Origin: Galaxea fascicularis
Taxonomy: Eukaryota > Cnidaria > Anthozoa > Scleractinia > Euphylliidae
Direction of reading: 5' to 3'
DNA: 64,000 nucleotides
Assembly: GCA_948470475.1 (NCBI GenBank)
Contig: OX419336.1
Location: 34,143,415 to 34,207,414, forward strand
The position numbers and the translations under genes are program-made. This document shows positions 12,001 to 23,335 of this stretch, in pieces. Within the stretch, counting starts at the first letter, position 1, and each line of letters starts with the position of its first letter. The notes under the pieces were generated by a model. That model did no database searches. It saw only the letters and a program-made list of their open reading frames with translations, and was not told where the DNA came from.

Positions 12001-14346
12001 ATAAACAATATTAGTAACAATAAAACCTTCAAGAAATTATGACATTACAATACGTTTAGGATTCAAAGATCGTATCAAAAGCCCAAATAACCAAGGAATT
12101 AGGGTAGGTTTCTAGAGGACAACTTGCCTCGGTAACACAATTCAGAATTTATATAAGTCTTTCAGAACCATTACCTCGCAAATACCATGTCACAATATAG
12201 CCACTGACCATACAGCGGTTCTTTTTTAAAAGAGCACTTACGTGGTGGCAGAGCTGGAGCCGGCTGGCCTGGCTGCACAGGCGGTCCTCCCATGGAGGCG
12301 TGGTTCATAAGCCCCGAATCATCCAGAAACTTTGAACCACTTTTCTTGTCGAAGCTCAGGTGCAAGACCATGGTGCTTTGCGGTCCCTGACACTTCTTAA
12401 TAAGTGCATTCAGCTCTGGTTCAGTAAAAGTCTTGTTGTAAATGTAGAGTTCGTCTATGTACCCTTCCAAACGACCTTTACCACCAAATTCACCTATACC
12501 TGAACACGTAGACAAAGAAACATTATAAAGAGCTGCTCACCGGCTTGATTAAGTTGTCACCCTGTAAACCAATGTCTGCATTTGAGGTGAAGTAGGGAAG
12601 TAATGAAAATATTTGGTGCGGACCTTGTTCGTGGGGTTATAATTTATTAATACGATGAATTTTCGAGGTAATGATAAATGCACAAATTTCACCAGCATCC
12701 CCAGCACTTTCGCCTTTCTCGAAATAGTATGAATCACAATCGCGTTTTGCTTGCGCCTGTTTAAGTATCGAAATATTATCACCCACCAGCATATTTTGAC
12801 CAATCTCTCGACAGGAATACACCAGGGTCAGCGATCTCCTGTTTCGTCAGTTTCCCATTGATGTAAATCCTGGCACCTCCTCTCAGTCCATCATACATTA
12901 CAGCCACATGATACCATTTCCCATTCGAAAGCACAGGTCCGTCTGTAATGATACTAAACACTGTAGAGCCATTCTCATTTCTATGAAACCAGCGTAACCG
13001 AGCGTTTTCCACTTGTAGGAGGTATTGGGCTGAAATATGAGAGAAAACGAAATAAACTAAATATTGTACTTAACACCTGACACGCAAACCTTGCTTGCAA
13101 GGGGGAACCCAAGCACAGAACAGTTTACCGCGACCGAGGGAGAAGCACGCGTGCGTTGAGAATAACACAAAACAGTTGTTTTTATTTCTTTTTGCGATAA
13201 TAAAAATACCTTTATCGCCATATTTCTAAAGCCAAATGGAGGGTATTGTGTTTTTTATCCTTCAAGTATTTTCTGGAACAAGCATTTAGGGAATATCCCC
13301 GGATATTTCCCGGTATTAAGTTACGTGATGCGTTTAGACCAATCGCATGTGAGCAAATATATTTGATGGATTATAATTTGGTTTGCACTGTCTGCATAAC
13401 GTTACAATCATAAGGGGAACAACAAGAAAAAAATAGAAAGATTTTGTTGTCGCACGTTGAATTTGTTTAAAAGAAGACAACAGCTTTATAGTTTGACTAA
13501 GAAACGGGAGTGATTTGGAGCAATATTTATTGTGCAATCAGTACTTAGGTCAAATGTTCGAAACAACAGAACAGTGCATCCATCAATAGGGACTTCTTGC
13601 CTCAGTAATTTAACTCAATCACTTTCCAGTAACAGGAAGGATGGTTGACTGTATAGTTTGCGTCGACACGGTCTGAGACCAACTCCTTCGAGTTTCAATA
13701 TTTGGCTTGGTTAAAACCATGCAGACTACTGTATACGTTCAATGGCATTCAAGAGAATGTTGTTGTTCACGAGCCCAGAACTTTACTTGGAACTTATTAT
13801 ATTAAACTAGAAAACCACTCACGTTGCTGATGATTGGACATTGGTGGTCCACCAATAGTCTCAAATAAAACTATTGTCCCTGACACATCCTTCAACTGAA
13901 CCATCATTGCGATCATAACCTCTATGTAGGGAATGCCTATATAGGCAAACAAAACCCAGTTATTTGGTCAGTCTAATCACGAAGCTAGTAATGTGGATTG
14001 ACCACCGTACAGAGATTCTAAAAGCTGACGTTTCGAGTGTTAGCCGTTCGTCAGACGAAGCTACTCAGGAACTGCGCGCAGTTAACGCAGAAATCGTAAC
14101 ACTGTAGCATTTTAAGGTAACAGATTAGCACCTCTTATTGGTCTTTTATCGTAGGATGGAAAGTCAGTTTGTTTGACAGCCTTTCTTAGCCATTCAATAA
14201 GCCAGAAAGCAAACAATCGTTTCAGCACGTACAGTTAAGCGTCCGAGCCAGATTCTCAGTCATTCAATAAGCTATTAATTAATTAATAATGAATGAATGA
14301 ATTAATTCATTCATTCATTCATCCATTCACTCATCCATTCATTCAC

Positions 14347-14384
<38 letters not shown>

Positions 14385-14999
14385 AGTCAGTCAGTCAGTC
14401 AGTCAGTTAGTCAGTCAGTCAGCTAATTAGTTCTCCAGGCAGTTAGCCGTCAGTCAGCCGGCCAGCCAGTCCAGTTAAGTCGGTCATTCGGCCAGTGAGT
14501 CACCATGCTCGGTCGTCAGCTAATCAACCAATGAAAACTAGCCAGCCAATAGGCCAACCTGTCAGTATTTCAGAGGGTTGTCCGGCAGGTAACCATTTCT
14601 CTGAATTAGAACAACTCACCAACGAACTTTGCTCCATCAAATTGGACTCCACCTCCACAGCAAACCCTGAGACACATTCCACAGCTGCCGGGTACCTTAT
14701 CTAAGAACGCGGTCTTTAAAGTGGCATTGTTATTGTGTTGAGAGTCGTCATAAAGGCGTTCTCCATTGTAGCGATCAAAACCGAGGTAGAAAACTTGATT
14801 ATAATCCTCTGAAATAAAACGTGTACATGAATTCAAAGAACGACAGCACACGCCTACTTAGTCTATACTGGGAAATATCGAAAATCAGTGCTCGCGTTGA
14901 AACGTAAGTAGCTGTAAGTGAAGTTTACTCACGTGTTAGACCAGCCCAGGTGACACTGACACCCACCAATAACAACAGACACACGCATACCAGGCGCAT
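7007..14999 (-). CDS. Secreted protein with four laminin-G/ConA-like domains (12 coding exons)
   Basis: The coding exons in order of transcription are 14999-14933, 14808-14620, 13936-13823, 13029-12787, 12499-12242, 11904-11611, 10954-10694, 10550-10395, 9005-8797, 8611-8456, 8239-7839 and 7421-7007. All junctions are GT-AG with matching phase, and the sum is 2763 nt (920 residues). Residues 1 to about 20 form a hydrophobic signal peptide (MRLVCVCLLLLVGVSVTWA). Four LamG_3/ConA-like domains follow at about 27-241, 247-473, 480-703 and 704-920. Each shows the family pattern: FDG..DDSG..NNG near the start, VALW, F.TIG, WFHRNE or a relative, W.H.A..Y, VNGKL.K, LS.DW, and DE.Y.YN.AL..EI..L...C at the end. 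No transmembrane segment or other domain is seen, so it should be secreted. Such domains bind carbohydrates or proteins; the ligand cannot be read from sequence. Introns 1-8 are phase 1; the last three are phases 0, 0 and 2. Confidence 0.9.
7635..7805 (+). repeat. tRNA-derived SINE, family B, copy 1
   Basis: The A box (TAGCTCAGTGGTTAGAGC, 7646-7663) and B box (GGTTCGATTCC, 7690-7700) mark a tRNA-like head, followed by CTGAGACTCTGATTTCTTTT and a 3' end ACCATTACCATCATTAATAA. The same layout recurs at 43851-44025. It lies in the last intron of the laminin-G gene, opposite to that gene's direction. The 3' half of the tRNA fold does not close as an acceptor stem, so it is not a working tRNA. Confidence 0.85.
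9024..9086. repeat. (GATA)n microsatellite, tail of the LINE
   Basis: About 15 tandem GATA units follow directly after AACTTCGTGA. Read on the minus strand this is the (TATC)n tail of the LINE at 9024-10285. It lies about 17 bp from the acceptor AG at 9006-9007. Confidence 0.95.
9024..10285 (-). mobile_element. 5'-truncated non-LTR retrotransposon (LINE) with reverse transcriptase fragment
   Basis: An uninterrupted frame of roughly 330 codons (stop near 9276, minus strand) encodes the C-terminal part of a reverse transcriptase. Motif A is VLFDFRKAFDLIDH, motif B is GVPQGTKLGPWLFL and the catalytic motif is YVDDTT. This resembles CR1/jockey-type LINEs; the clade is not certain. The 3' UTR ends in a TATC repeat tail at 9024-9086 (GATA on the plus strand). 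The 5' part is missing, as expected from incomplete reverse transcription. It is inserted in the sense direction in the intron between exons 10550-10395 and 9005-8797 of the laminin-G gene. The intact frame suggests a fairly young insertion. The frame continues upstream into exon 10550-10395 in a non-coding register, which is coincidental. Confidence 0.88.
11041..11352 (+). repeat. tRNA-derived SINE, family A, copy 2
   Basis: The head CCGCCGACCGGTTGGGTTAG and the body with GGAGGTCCCGTCTCACAACT match the other family A copies, with small deletions in the middle. The 3' end differs from the other copies and finishes in TATCG pentamers (about 11330-11352). It lies in the intron between laminin-G exons 11904-11611 and 10954-10694, in antisense orientation. 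Confidence 0.85.
13977..14075. repeat. Penelope-like terminal fragment with hammerhead-like hairpin
   Basis: The minus strand reads CTGACGA, a short spacer, then GAAACGTCAG: 6-bp arms around a CUGANGA/GAAA core-like arrangement. The flank ATTGACCACCGTACAGAGAT also occurs at 48556-48575 beside the same hairpin. Such hairpins are typical of the terminal repeats of Penelope-like elements, which are known to carry hammerhead ribozyme motifs. This copy is a short fragment in a laminin-G intron. Confidence 0.5.
14286..14423. repeat. Compound microsatellite (ATTC)n / (CAGT)n
   Basis: GAAT/ATTC tetramers run from about 14289 to 14345 and pass directly into CAGT tetramers to about 14423. It lies in the second intron of the four-laminin-G gene. 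Confidence 0.95.
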
Positions 15000-15031
15000 G
15001 ACTGGACCCTACCCTCTTCAATGTCTCTGGT
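14933..15031 (-). other. First coding exon of the four-laminin-G gene with spliced 5' UTR
   Basis: On the minus strand an acceptor (TTTTTGTTGCAG, ending at 15032) precedes a 32-nt leader and the ATG at 14999-14997. This implies at least one further upstream non-coding exon. The exon ends at 14933 before GTGAGT. The encoded segment is the signal peptide, which makes this ATG a confident start. Confidence 0.8.
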
Positions 15032-16157
15032 CTGCAACAAAAAGAAACCGTTTTCAATTGAAAGTTGATTATATGTATGAACTTACAAGATGTTTTGGTG
15101 TGTAGTATCGCACCATGTGAGGGGTGAGGGCCTTAATAAGCTAGGTGCGGTTATGATCACAAACCAGACAAACGATCGCAGGTCAGAAACGCTTGTAAGT
15201 GATTCACACAGGATCACACTTTCATCAGCATGGTTAAATTGCCACCGCTAGAATAGAGGTTGAGACTCCGAATTTACACAGTTTAGGTTAATAAGGAACA
15301 CTTACGCCTAAATACTGAGAAGGGATAAAAATAGACCGGTTTGCCGAATTGAAAAGGAAAGGAAAAGAAAGGAACAGTTACTCTGGAAACAGAGTTCCCG
15401 CAGAGTACTAGCAGTATATTTTCTCAGTAGGAGATTTTCGAGGAAATCGTATATTTGTTTATTTTTTACGGAAGGTTCTTACAAGCCAGATCATAATTAG
15501 TTGCATTTTGAGTTATGAAAAGACAGTTTAGTTTTGCGATCTCATAGTGGCTGTCTCCATTTAACACGGGGATTCTCTTGGTGCTTTAACTACTGCAGCT
15601 CCAGGTTCGAATCTTTGTGGGGACAGATAGCCGATATGTTTAAAGTTGTAATTGTTTAATTGAGGAGGACTTATAGTTCAACATTATACTTAAAACTCAT
15701 AAAAAGGCGGTTTCTAATGATGGGATAAATATATTATATTTCAAGCGGAAAGGTTGGCTGATTTTTTTGGTCACAAATGATGGCAACAGCGTTGAACCCT
15801 GGTTGACTGAACAAGAGAAACACACCGGTTGAATACTAATCAAACAATGCGACCACAGGAAATCACTGTTAAACGCGTCTGCTACCTTAAACTTAATTAA
15901 GCCAAGCCCACTATTCAAACCAAAGAGGAAAAATACTTCTGATATATTTTAAATAAGGTGAAACACAAAACGCGATGCGACGAGGGACTATGAAATCGAA
16001 TAAACAAGTTTCGATCGAAATTAGTGTTATGATGAAGTCGCGGATAGACAAAGGGTGGCAAATTAAACATACATTGGTTTGACCCTCGCAGCAAGGGTAG
16101 ATTCTGAAATTGTTAACTCCATTGGCAAAATCTAATAAAATGTACACCTCGGCTAAC
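15032..16157. other. Upstream flank or first intron of the four-laminin-G gene
   Basis: No coding exon is visible. The presence of an acceptor at 15032 implies that the transcription start lies further up (towards higher coordinates). Confidence 0.4.
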
Positions 16158-16310
16158 CTTTTAGGAATCCTTCAACGAACCCATGATCTTTAACCTTGTC
16201 AAGTTGGCTCCAGTATAAACGCCATCTTTGATCTTGAAACGGAAAAAGCCGTCGACGTTGGCCAAACAATGACGTCATAGTTTTGGAGCGCGCCTGTCGG
16301 CAGTGAAAAG
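16158..16310 (-). promoter_or_regulatory. Candidate promoter and non-coding first exon for the four-laminin-G gene
   Basis: This short block is richer in CpG than its surroundings and contains the palindrome TGACGTCA (16270-16277), a consensus CREB/ATF site. On the minus strand a donor-like CCTAAAAG/GTTAGC falls at about 16158. These features fit a first non-coding exon spliced to 15031, but nothing proves the link. Confidence 0.25.
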
Positions 16311-17945
16311 AGTAAGACTGGTAATACTTTTGATAACGAGCAACAAAACACTGCAAGTAAAACAGGTCTATTTCTTTAAACAGATGTACCGAGGAAAGCC
16401 AGGAGGTTTAGAATGCGGTATTATGTCGCGGTTAATAGGAAGAACGTCCTTAGCGCCTTCCGCCGTTCTGACCGGAGTCCTAGATTGTCCACGCTGGATC
16501 CGGATCCACACTGAACTGTCCACATTGGGGCGGTTCACTGCCGTTCGAATATTAGATCATTAATCATTGAGGGTGCTTTTATGGTTAATTTGTTCTCAAA
16601 TAACGCTTATGATTTTACCAAGCGTTTTAGATTCGATTGTTTTGCTCTAACTTTTATATACTACTCTTTTTAGATCGAGCTGTGGATAATTGGAAGTAAA
16701 TCATTATTATTACAGTGTGTGCGCAGTTCGTGTTAATTTGTTCTTGAGAAAGGCGTATTTAGATCGTAAGAAATGCCTGGTTTTTGATCATTGGCGGAAG
16801 AAAAATGGCTGGTGTATTGAAATTATTTCTGCTATATTACTGTCTTACGAAGCGTTATTTCTTTTTAAGTAGTTAAGCGAAGAGATTCTAATAGAAACTG
16901 ATTAATTAAACGGAGGACAACTGTTAATTTTTCGTATTTATTAATAAGGTGGTAACGGGGTTATGCGTGATGCGTCTGATTGAGAGAAAAAAAGCTCGTG
17001 ACACCTGAGAATAGCTCGGTTATAGTCGTGATCTGTGATCTTCTTGTTTTGTGGGCCGTGATTCGTGAATCATGTGTGAATTGTGAAAATGATCGAGAAT
17101 CTATAAGTAGCAAACGTTACTATCCGTTAAGAGACTCCCGTCACTCATCAACAGAGTCATTGATTATCATTTTTACAGTGATTTTACAATTAAACATGTC
17201 ACAATATAATCGGCTAATCGTTAACTCTGCACGTCGCATGGTTGACCATATCGAACACCGGCTGGGAGTTTTTGGCTTCGTTTTCTCTTACAACGGAATC
17301 AGAGGTACAATATCAAACTGCGCGCGGGTGGACATCCCGGTGGCGATGTCAGTTGCAGTTAACTTTTTATGGAAAACCATTCTTGCACGGCGATCACACT
17401 GTCAAATAGAGCCTTGTCTCTTATCATGAAATAAGGTAAGAACCATAATTTGAAAAGCATTTTGTTGAACATTAATCACAAGAATTGCGGCCTTGGCGTA
17501 TTTAAAAGTGTTGGCTCCTGTGGCTTTAAAACAGGACAGACCTTGTGCACTAGGCACTCCGCCTAAAAGAAACGTAACTTCCTTGCAAGAAATTTCGGAA
17601 TAACAATGCTGATTTCTGTGTTGTCAAGCTATAGAAGCCATATAGGTGGCCGCCCAAAGGGTATGGTTTTTGAGCCGTTTTTGTCTGAAATTGGGTATGG
17701 TTTTCAAGCGAACCACGAGAGCGTATAAAAGTATTTGTCTTTTCAATTCCAAATGAATAATGAAGAAAGAAAAGTAATCAAAATATATCATCTGAGCCAT
17801 ATTTTACCAATTCTTGACTTCGGCACTGATGCCGAGCTTCAAACTACAACATCTGAAAGCTAGTGGGAAAATAGGATCAGGATTTGGAGAACTGGGCGAC
17901 ACACCCAGGTTGCAGTGCTCTACCTATCGGAAGACTTGATGACTC
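16311..17945. other. Intergenic stretch, no supported gene
   Basis: A 149-codon open frame at 16980-17429 is the longest but has no recognisable domain, no splice context and a repetitive 5' part rich in GTGAT-type words. I do not call it a gene. Confidence 0.4.
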
Positions 17946-18097
17946 TAGGCCATATTCGTATTCTCGGTATTGAACTGGATCTAGCATGAAATGGAGGCTC
18001 TTGCAGGGGAATATATTTACATATGAAAAGATTCCCCCGCACGAGCCTCCACTTCATGCTAGATCCACTTCAATACCGAGAATACGAATATGGCCTA
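17946..18097. mobile_element. Foldback MITE, TAGGCCATATTC family, copy 1
   Basis: The arms TAGGCCATATTCGTATTCTC and the reverse complement ending AATATGGCCTA form a hairpin of about 65 bp per arm, interrupted by the loop TTTACATATGAA. A second copy lies at 26014-26152. Confidence 0.85.
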
Positions 18098-20180
18098 TTG
18101 TCAGTGAAACACCACGTACCTACGCGGCGTTCATCGAAAACGTCGCTGACACAAAATTTGCCGGCGCAGTCCAAATTTACCTCTGTTGAAACAACAATTC
18201 ATTCATGAAGGAATCTGGTTGAGGCATGCATAAAAAGCATCTGTTTTATGGATTGACTAAGGTAGGTTTTTGTGCCATTTTTTGATGGATAATTTCATTT
18301 TATCGCTTTTTCCGTCCGTTTGTTGTTACATAGTAACTGGACAAGCAGAGCATTTGAGCAGCTTGACTATAAAACTGGATCAGATTCAGATGAATTACAG
18401 AACGTTCTTTCCCCTTCCCGCCTTGTTGCCTAGTTCATGCCATATACAGGCAACAAGCATTTTTCTATGAAATTTAATGTTTTGTTTATGAGTTGAGTTG
18501 GTGTTGGCTAACACCCTCGACTGTAGTAGTGTAGTAGTACTTAGTAGTTTATGTTTATGTGGACACTGTTTTTAGTTCATCTTCTGAAAGTCTATTAGCC
18601 GAGGCTAAGAAAGTATTACTACACCTCATTTGCATTTGAAAGAAAAATTCATTTTCAAACAAATTACTTTCAACTCACAAAATTAGTTTCGCTGTAGCAA
18701 TGTGATCGATGTGATCCTACTGAAGAATTTAATGTTTTCTTCATCTATTTAAAGCTAATATTTTATAGACTGTCCCGAGTATAGCCGCTTCCGTTGACAT
18801 AAAGAATAGTCAGTTCGGAAAAATCGCGGAACACTGTCAACGCTTGCATTTTGACATTGCCACGGCTGCATTCATCATTATACCTGCCCGCGTCAAGTTC
18901 ATTATCATCGGCTTGCTTTATATAATTCATCAAACATCCAAGTGAATAACGTCTTTCCTTTCAATGTTTCCGCCGTGATTGGTACACAATAGGAGCTTGA
19001 ACGGGAGATTAACGTTTCTCGGTTTTCCCATTAAGATATGAATGCTCTGTAAATATAGGAAATAAAAGCCATATTACCTGGATTTATTTGAGTCAGAAAT
19101 TCCCTTCTGTTATTGGTTGTGAGAATTCAGCAAAGTTTTGATCTAAGACCATGTACTGAATACAAGGTGTTTCGCCAATTGTTCATATCAAAGAGTACAA
19201 TCTTGTCGACAATTGAAGCAAGCCAGTCTCTGTCATTTTATTATTGGTGGCAATGAACTGTGAGTTATGACTGAAATAAAATAAAAATATATGGCAAGAA
19301 TTTTGCAGTTGTTATTTCTTTTTCATATCTTTACTTTCGATAGACGTCCAAACGAAACTGGTTGGAAGGAGCCAAGTCATGGTGCCAACTGGCGACTCAC
19401 ACTGAGGATGTCAGACCAAGGATGATTCAGCTTGAGGTTAATGAAAAGAGGTATACATAACTTGTTTTCCTTCACCTAACAATGAGACGCTGCGCGGTAC
19501 GTCTTTTTATAGGATTCAGCAACCTGCAAGTGAAGCCGATTATTGCCAGGTAGAATTAGAATAGGACTTTTTTTCTTTTAAATGCCGAAATAAAAACACA
19601 CAATTTCACCTCCCGGAAACGCTACATAGTTTAGAAAATCTGCGTGCTGAAGATTAATCATTTTACAAACATTCATTGTTCCCACTTCATTTACTTGAAA
19701 GAGACAGATATTTTTACTTTGGTGGCCAAAAGCTGCGTACACCATCGTTTTAATACAAACAACCTATAAAGACAAATCTTAGAAGGACTCGACCAACCAG
19801 TGTTATCAAGTATAGAAACGTTTCGACCTGCCGAAGACGACACACGGGGCACAAAACGAATCTGTTCCCCCGAGGTATTTTCTGCATATGGATTTCGGTT
19901 GGTAATTTCTGAAGTGTGGTAGCAGTGTGAGTGCTGCTGGCTGGCGAAATGTGGATTGTTGTGAAATGAAATTGTCTTTTTTGTTGTTGTGCAGGGTGCT
20001 CAATTTGCACCTGGCTGGGAAACCAACCAATTTTATCTAGCTGGCTGGGAAATATCTTGTGTGTCTTGCTGGCAAAAAGGAACAGATATTTTTTTCCCAG
20101 CAATATTAAAAAAGACCTGAAAATGCCTGAATAACATTTAGTTTTATTAACTGGGTATAACAATACATTTTTCAACAAAT
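18098..20180. other. Intergenic stretch, no supported gene
   Basis: No exon-like frame is seen. At 19813-19850 the minus strand has GTCTTCGGCAGGTCGAAACG, which resembles the hairpin end of Penelope-like elements and may belong with the fragment that follows at 20187. Confidence 0.4.
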
Positions 20181-20186
20181 TGGTCG

Positions 20187-20670
20187 TTTTGTGCCCCTGA
20201 AGACGACCAGTGCAATGTCATTTATAAAATTCCATGCGCATCTTGCCCCTGGAACTACATCGGCGAAACTAAAAGATCCTTTACTTATACTACTAGGAGA
20301 AAAGAACACATGAGGAACGTAAAGCATTGTTCTAAAGGCTCAAATGTCGCAAAACATGCGTGGACTTTTAATCATGTCAGTATTGACTTCAACAACTCTA
20401 AAATCATTGACAAAGCGAACAACCCGAATAGAAAGACATTGGAGTCATGGCACACGGCAAAAACTGTTGGGGCGGACAATAATTCGTGCCCGCTCCCAAG
20501 ACAATATCACATTCTCTTAAAGAAACACTAATTTTTCTTGGCTTCTTTTCACATTCTTTTTATCCTTAATTTATGCGAATTTCCCGATATATTTAAATTT
20601 CTTTCGCTTTTATTCTTCACACGTTTTTATCTGTTGAAGACAGCAGTTCAGTCTGACGAAAGTTCATAGT
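20187..20670 (+). mobile_element. Penelope-like retroelement, 3' fragment with GIY-YIG endonuclease domain
   Basis: The frame ending at the TAA at 20529-20531 encodes about 115 residues with the Penelope endonuclease pattern: IYKIPCASCPWNYIGETKR, RRKEHMRNVK, SNVAKHAW, RKTLESWHTA and the ADNNSCPLP ending. GIY-YIG domains of this kind nick target DNA for Penelope-like elements. The reverse transcriptase part is missing upstream, so the copy is 5' truncated and inactive. The short 3' UTR ends near GTCTGACGAAAG. Confidence 0.85.
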
Positions 20671-22017
20671 CTTTTTCAAAACTTTTTACCAGAGAACGTT
20701 TTCACTTATTTCCTATAGAAAAGGAGTTAAAAACTCTGAAGCTGATAATTTCTTTTAAATTCTAGGTCACTGCCGCTGTTTTTTTGCACCACCGAAAATC
20801 ATGAAATTTATTCTTCAAGTGAATTAAACAACGTAGCGTTTCTTGCTGATATTCATTTCATTTTCTATTGGAGGAGTATGTGCAGAGCTAATAATTATGT
20901 TTTAGCTATATTAGGTACAACATGATGTGCAAGTGGAAAGTCAAATTTATTCTCGGTCCTACTTCCGATTAGCAATGTCGGAAGACCATCTCCAAACTCA
21001 GTATGACTCAGCTATAATTGAATCACATGGGCAAACGTTTATGAGTGTCTCCTTCCAGTCTATGTTGCTGACAACTCAAAAATGTAACCGAATGGGTCAA
21101 GATTTGCAACCGCTCATGTCCCCTTTCGATCTTGTCGCGTAACAAAATCTCTTGTGTAATAACTGAAACAGCCACGACTTCTGTACACTTAACACATCAA
21201 AACTGCCATTCATGTTCATTTCAGCTTTGCGTGATCTTTATTCAAACTTATTTTTCGTGTCGAATTATTTAGATCACGTTGAAGATTAATGGATGGAATT
21301 TTTCAGGTTTAGAACCTTAAGTCAATTAAAATGGAGACAATTTCCAATTGAAGTAACGGTCAAACTCTTGGCTAACCGCTTTAAAGTATTGGAATCCGTA
21401 AGAGTCATACTATTCAGACCTCCGCTCCAAGTCTGCAGGTCAGCCCGAAGAACTCCGAGTTATAGCCGTGATCCTGGCTTTTTCAGCTCCTCTGGTTCGT
21501 TACGCAATTCTCCCGATAAAGTATGGCTTCGTTATGATATGATTTCTCCCGTTTTCAGACTGCGAGCAGCCTCTTTCGTCTTCGAAAGCTGATGGCGCCT
21601 GAAAATGTAATCATTGTAATTTATAAAGCTCATTCCATGACGTTGTAAATGCAAGGCAATCATATTTCACTCATTTTCGGTTGGGCGGCAAACCTTACCC
21701 AGGGTTAAATTTGCATGAAATTGGGTTTGGCTATAAGTAGTGAAAAAAAGTAATTTTTGAGTTAATTTTCTTCCTAAGCTAAGATTATCCTTATGTTAGC
21801 TGTATAGACCCTGTATAACTTACCATCAAATTCTTGTCATCTCACAACAGCCAAGTATCAAAATGAAAATCGAAAAGCCACGTCTGTGCACCAAGCGAAA
21901 AAAAGAATCTCGAAAGAAATCATCCGCCACAAGTGTTCCTGTCATCATATACGGTAGAAGATCAATAAAACCTATGTATTTGCATTCGGATACCTACCGC
22001 AGCTACTTAAGTTACTC
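20671..22017. other. Intergenic stretch, no supported gene
   Basis: The open frame at 21293-21592 lacks a recognisable domain. I see no splice-supported exon and no clear repeat. Confidence 0.4.
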
Positions 22018-22434
22018 AGGCCCTGTTTATACGTCGCAGTACGGACGAATATAATTGACACGAATTTAATTATAGCGATTAAATTCGTGTAGAGCGACGT
22101 ATAAAACGAAGCCAAAAATTAAGTTCGTCCAGACGTTTTATCCGTGTGCCCCACACGGATAAAACGTGTGAAATGCGTGTTGGCTTTAGACGTCGTACTT
22201 CAGACGTATTGAATTAAATGCATAAATTACTTTTACTTTTTAGCATGGCGATCGTTCCACTGAACGGCGCCATTTTGCTTTTAATAGATGACCGTTAATG
22301 ATTCACAGTGCGGACACAAACTCCTAACTATTTTGTTCAACGTATAAAACGACTCGGCATTAAATTCGTCTGCCAGTCGACGGAAAGTCGTCAATTAAAT
22401 TCGCCTTATTAAATGCGACGTATAAACAGGGCCT
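22018..22434. mobile_element. MITE with TIR AGGCCCTGTTTATACGTCGC
   Basis: Outer arms at 22018-22038 and 22414-22434 are exact inverted repeats of 21 bp. The inside holds smaller palindromes such as ATTTAATTATAGCGATTAAAT and many TTAAATTCG/CGAATTTAA words. It has no coding capacity. Confidence 0.88.
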
Positions 22435-22868
22435 AAAAGACGAAGTATAAACAATGGAAAAACAGAGGAAGATCCAACGGCCTGTGAATGACATCAAAAA
22501 ATGGACTTCTATAATGATATCAAATAAGTTCATGTGTAGCTGCGTATGAACAATGTTTTAATTAGCTGACATTTTGAACGGAAAAAATTTGTGCATTTGC
22601 TCTGGGTGTCCTGAGTGTATGCACACGCGTGCTACGAGGATCGCAGGGTGCTCTCGGGGTGTTAAAACATGCAATTTTTTGGTGTGTCATCTCTATAAAC
22701 TGACCTAAAGCAAACAAGAAAAAAGGTCGAGTTTTAGATTGAATTATTTAACTGCTGATCTCGATCTGTTGAAAAATAATTTGTTATAAGAAAACAAAGA
22801 CGGGTATAAATGTTAAGAAAAACGACAAATTTCGGAGACAATAAAATTTACGAGAAATGCGTATAGAA

Positions 22869-23043
22869 TAGGCCATTTCCGAGTTCATGTCTGCCTCCTC
22901 TTCAAAGCCAGTCTAAGTGCAAAGTTTTTGTGATGGTAATTAGTTCTACTTTACATATGAATGAAAACTAATTTTCATAACAAAAACTTCGCACTTAGAC
23001 TCGCTTTGAAGAGGAGGCAGACATGAACTCGGAAATGGCCTAT
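22869..23043. mobile_element. Foldback MITE, TAGGCCATTTCC family
   Basis: Arms of about 60 bp run inward from TAGGCCATTTCCGAGTTCAT and from the matching end ATGAACTCGGAAATGGCCTA. The loop includes TTTACATATGAA, also found in the loops of the elements at 17946 and 26014, whose arms differ. Confidence 0.88.
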
Positions 23044-23240
23044 AGTCTTAATCATCTTAGAACTGTTAAATTTGTTTATGTAGCAAGACATGATCGAACA
23101 TTTCACCATCCGACTTGCACTCAACAAAAGCGAAAAAGTTGTGTTATTTCATCATTTGTGTGATCATGGGTTCAGAAATAGACCATCTGCATGTGTAGTA
23201 AATTGACTGGCATGGTTCGTTTCTATTTGAGATTTATCAT

Positions 23241-23335
23241 GGTAATTGAACTGAGTGGAGTGCAATTTGGTCTGAAACAGTCATACGCCTGATTTCAAAA
23301 TCGAACGAGCGCGCAGCGCGAGTTCCGTTTGAAAT
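23241..23335. mobile_element. Fragment of the MITE family seen at 47416
   Basis: GGTAATTGAACTGAGTGGAG and the following TGCAATTTGGTCTGAAA match the left arm of the hairpin element at 47416-47529. The right arm is not evident, so this is a partial or diverged copy. Confidence 0.65.

Noticed and set aside
14286..14423. Possible CRISPR-like array
   Set aside because: It is a tetranucleotide microsatellite with no spacers, in eukaryotic DNA.
16980..17429. 149-codon open frame
   Set aside because: No domain, signal peptide or splice context recognised, and the 5' part is built from short repeated words; a chance frame is more likely.
20927..21592. Possible exons in two open frames
   Set aside because: No family resemblance and no consistent splice-site and phase support.
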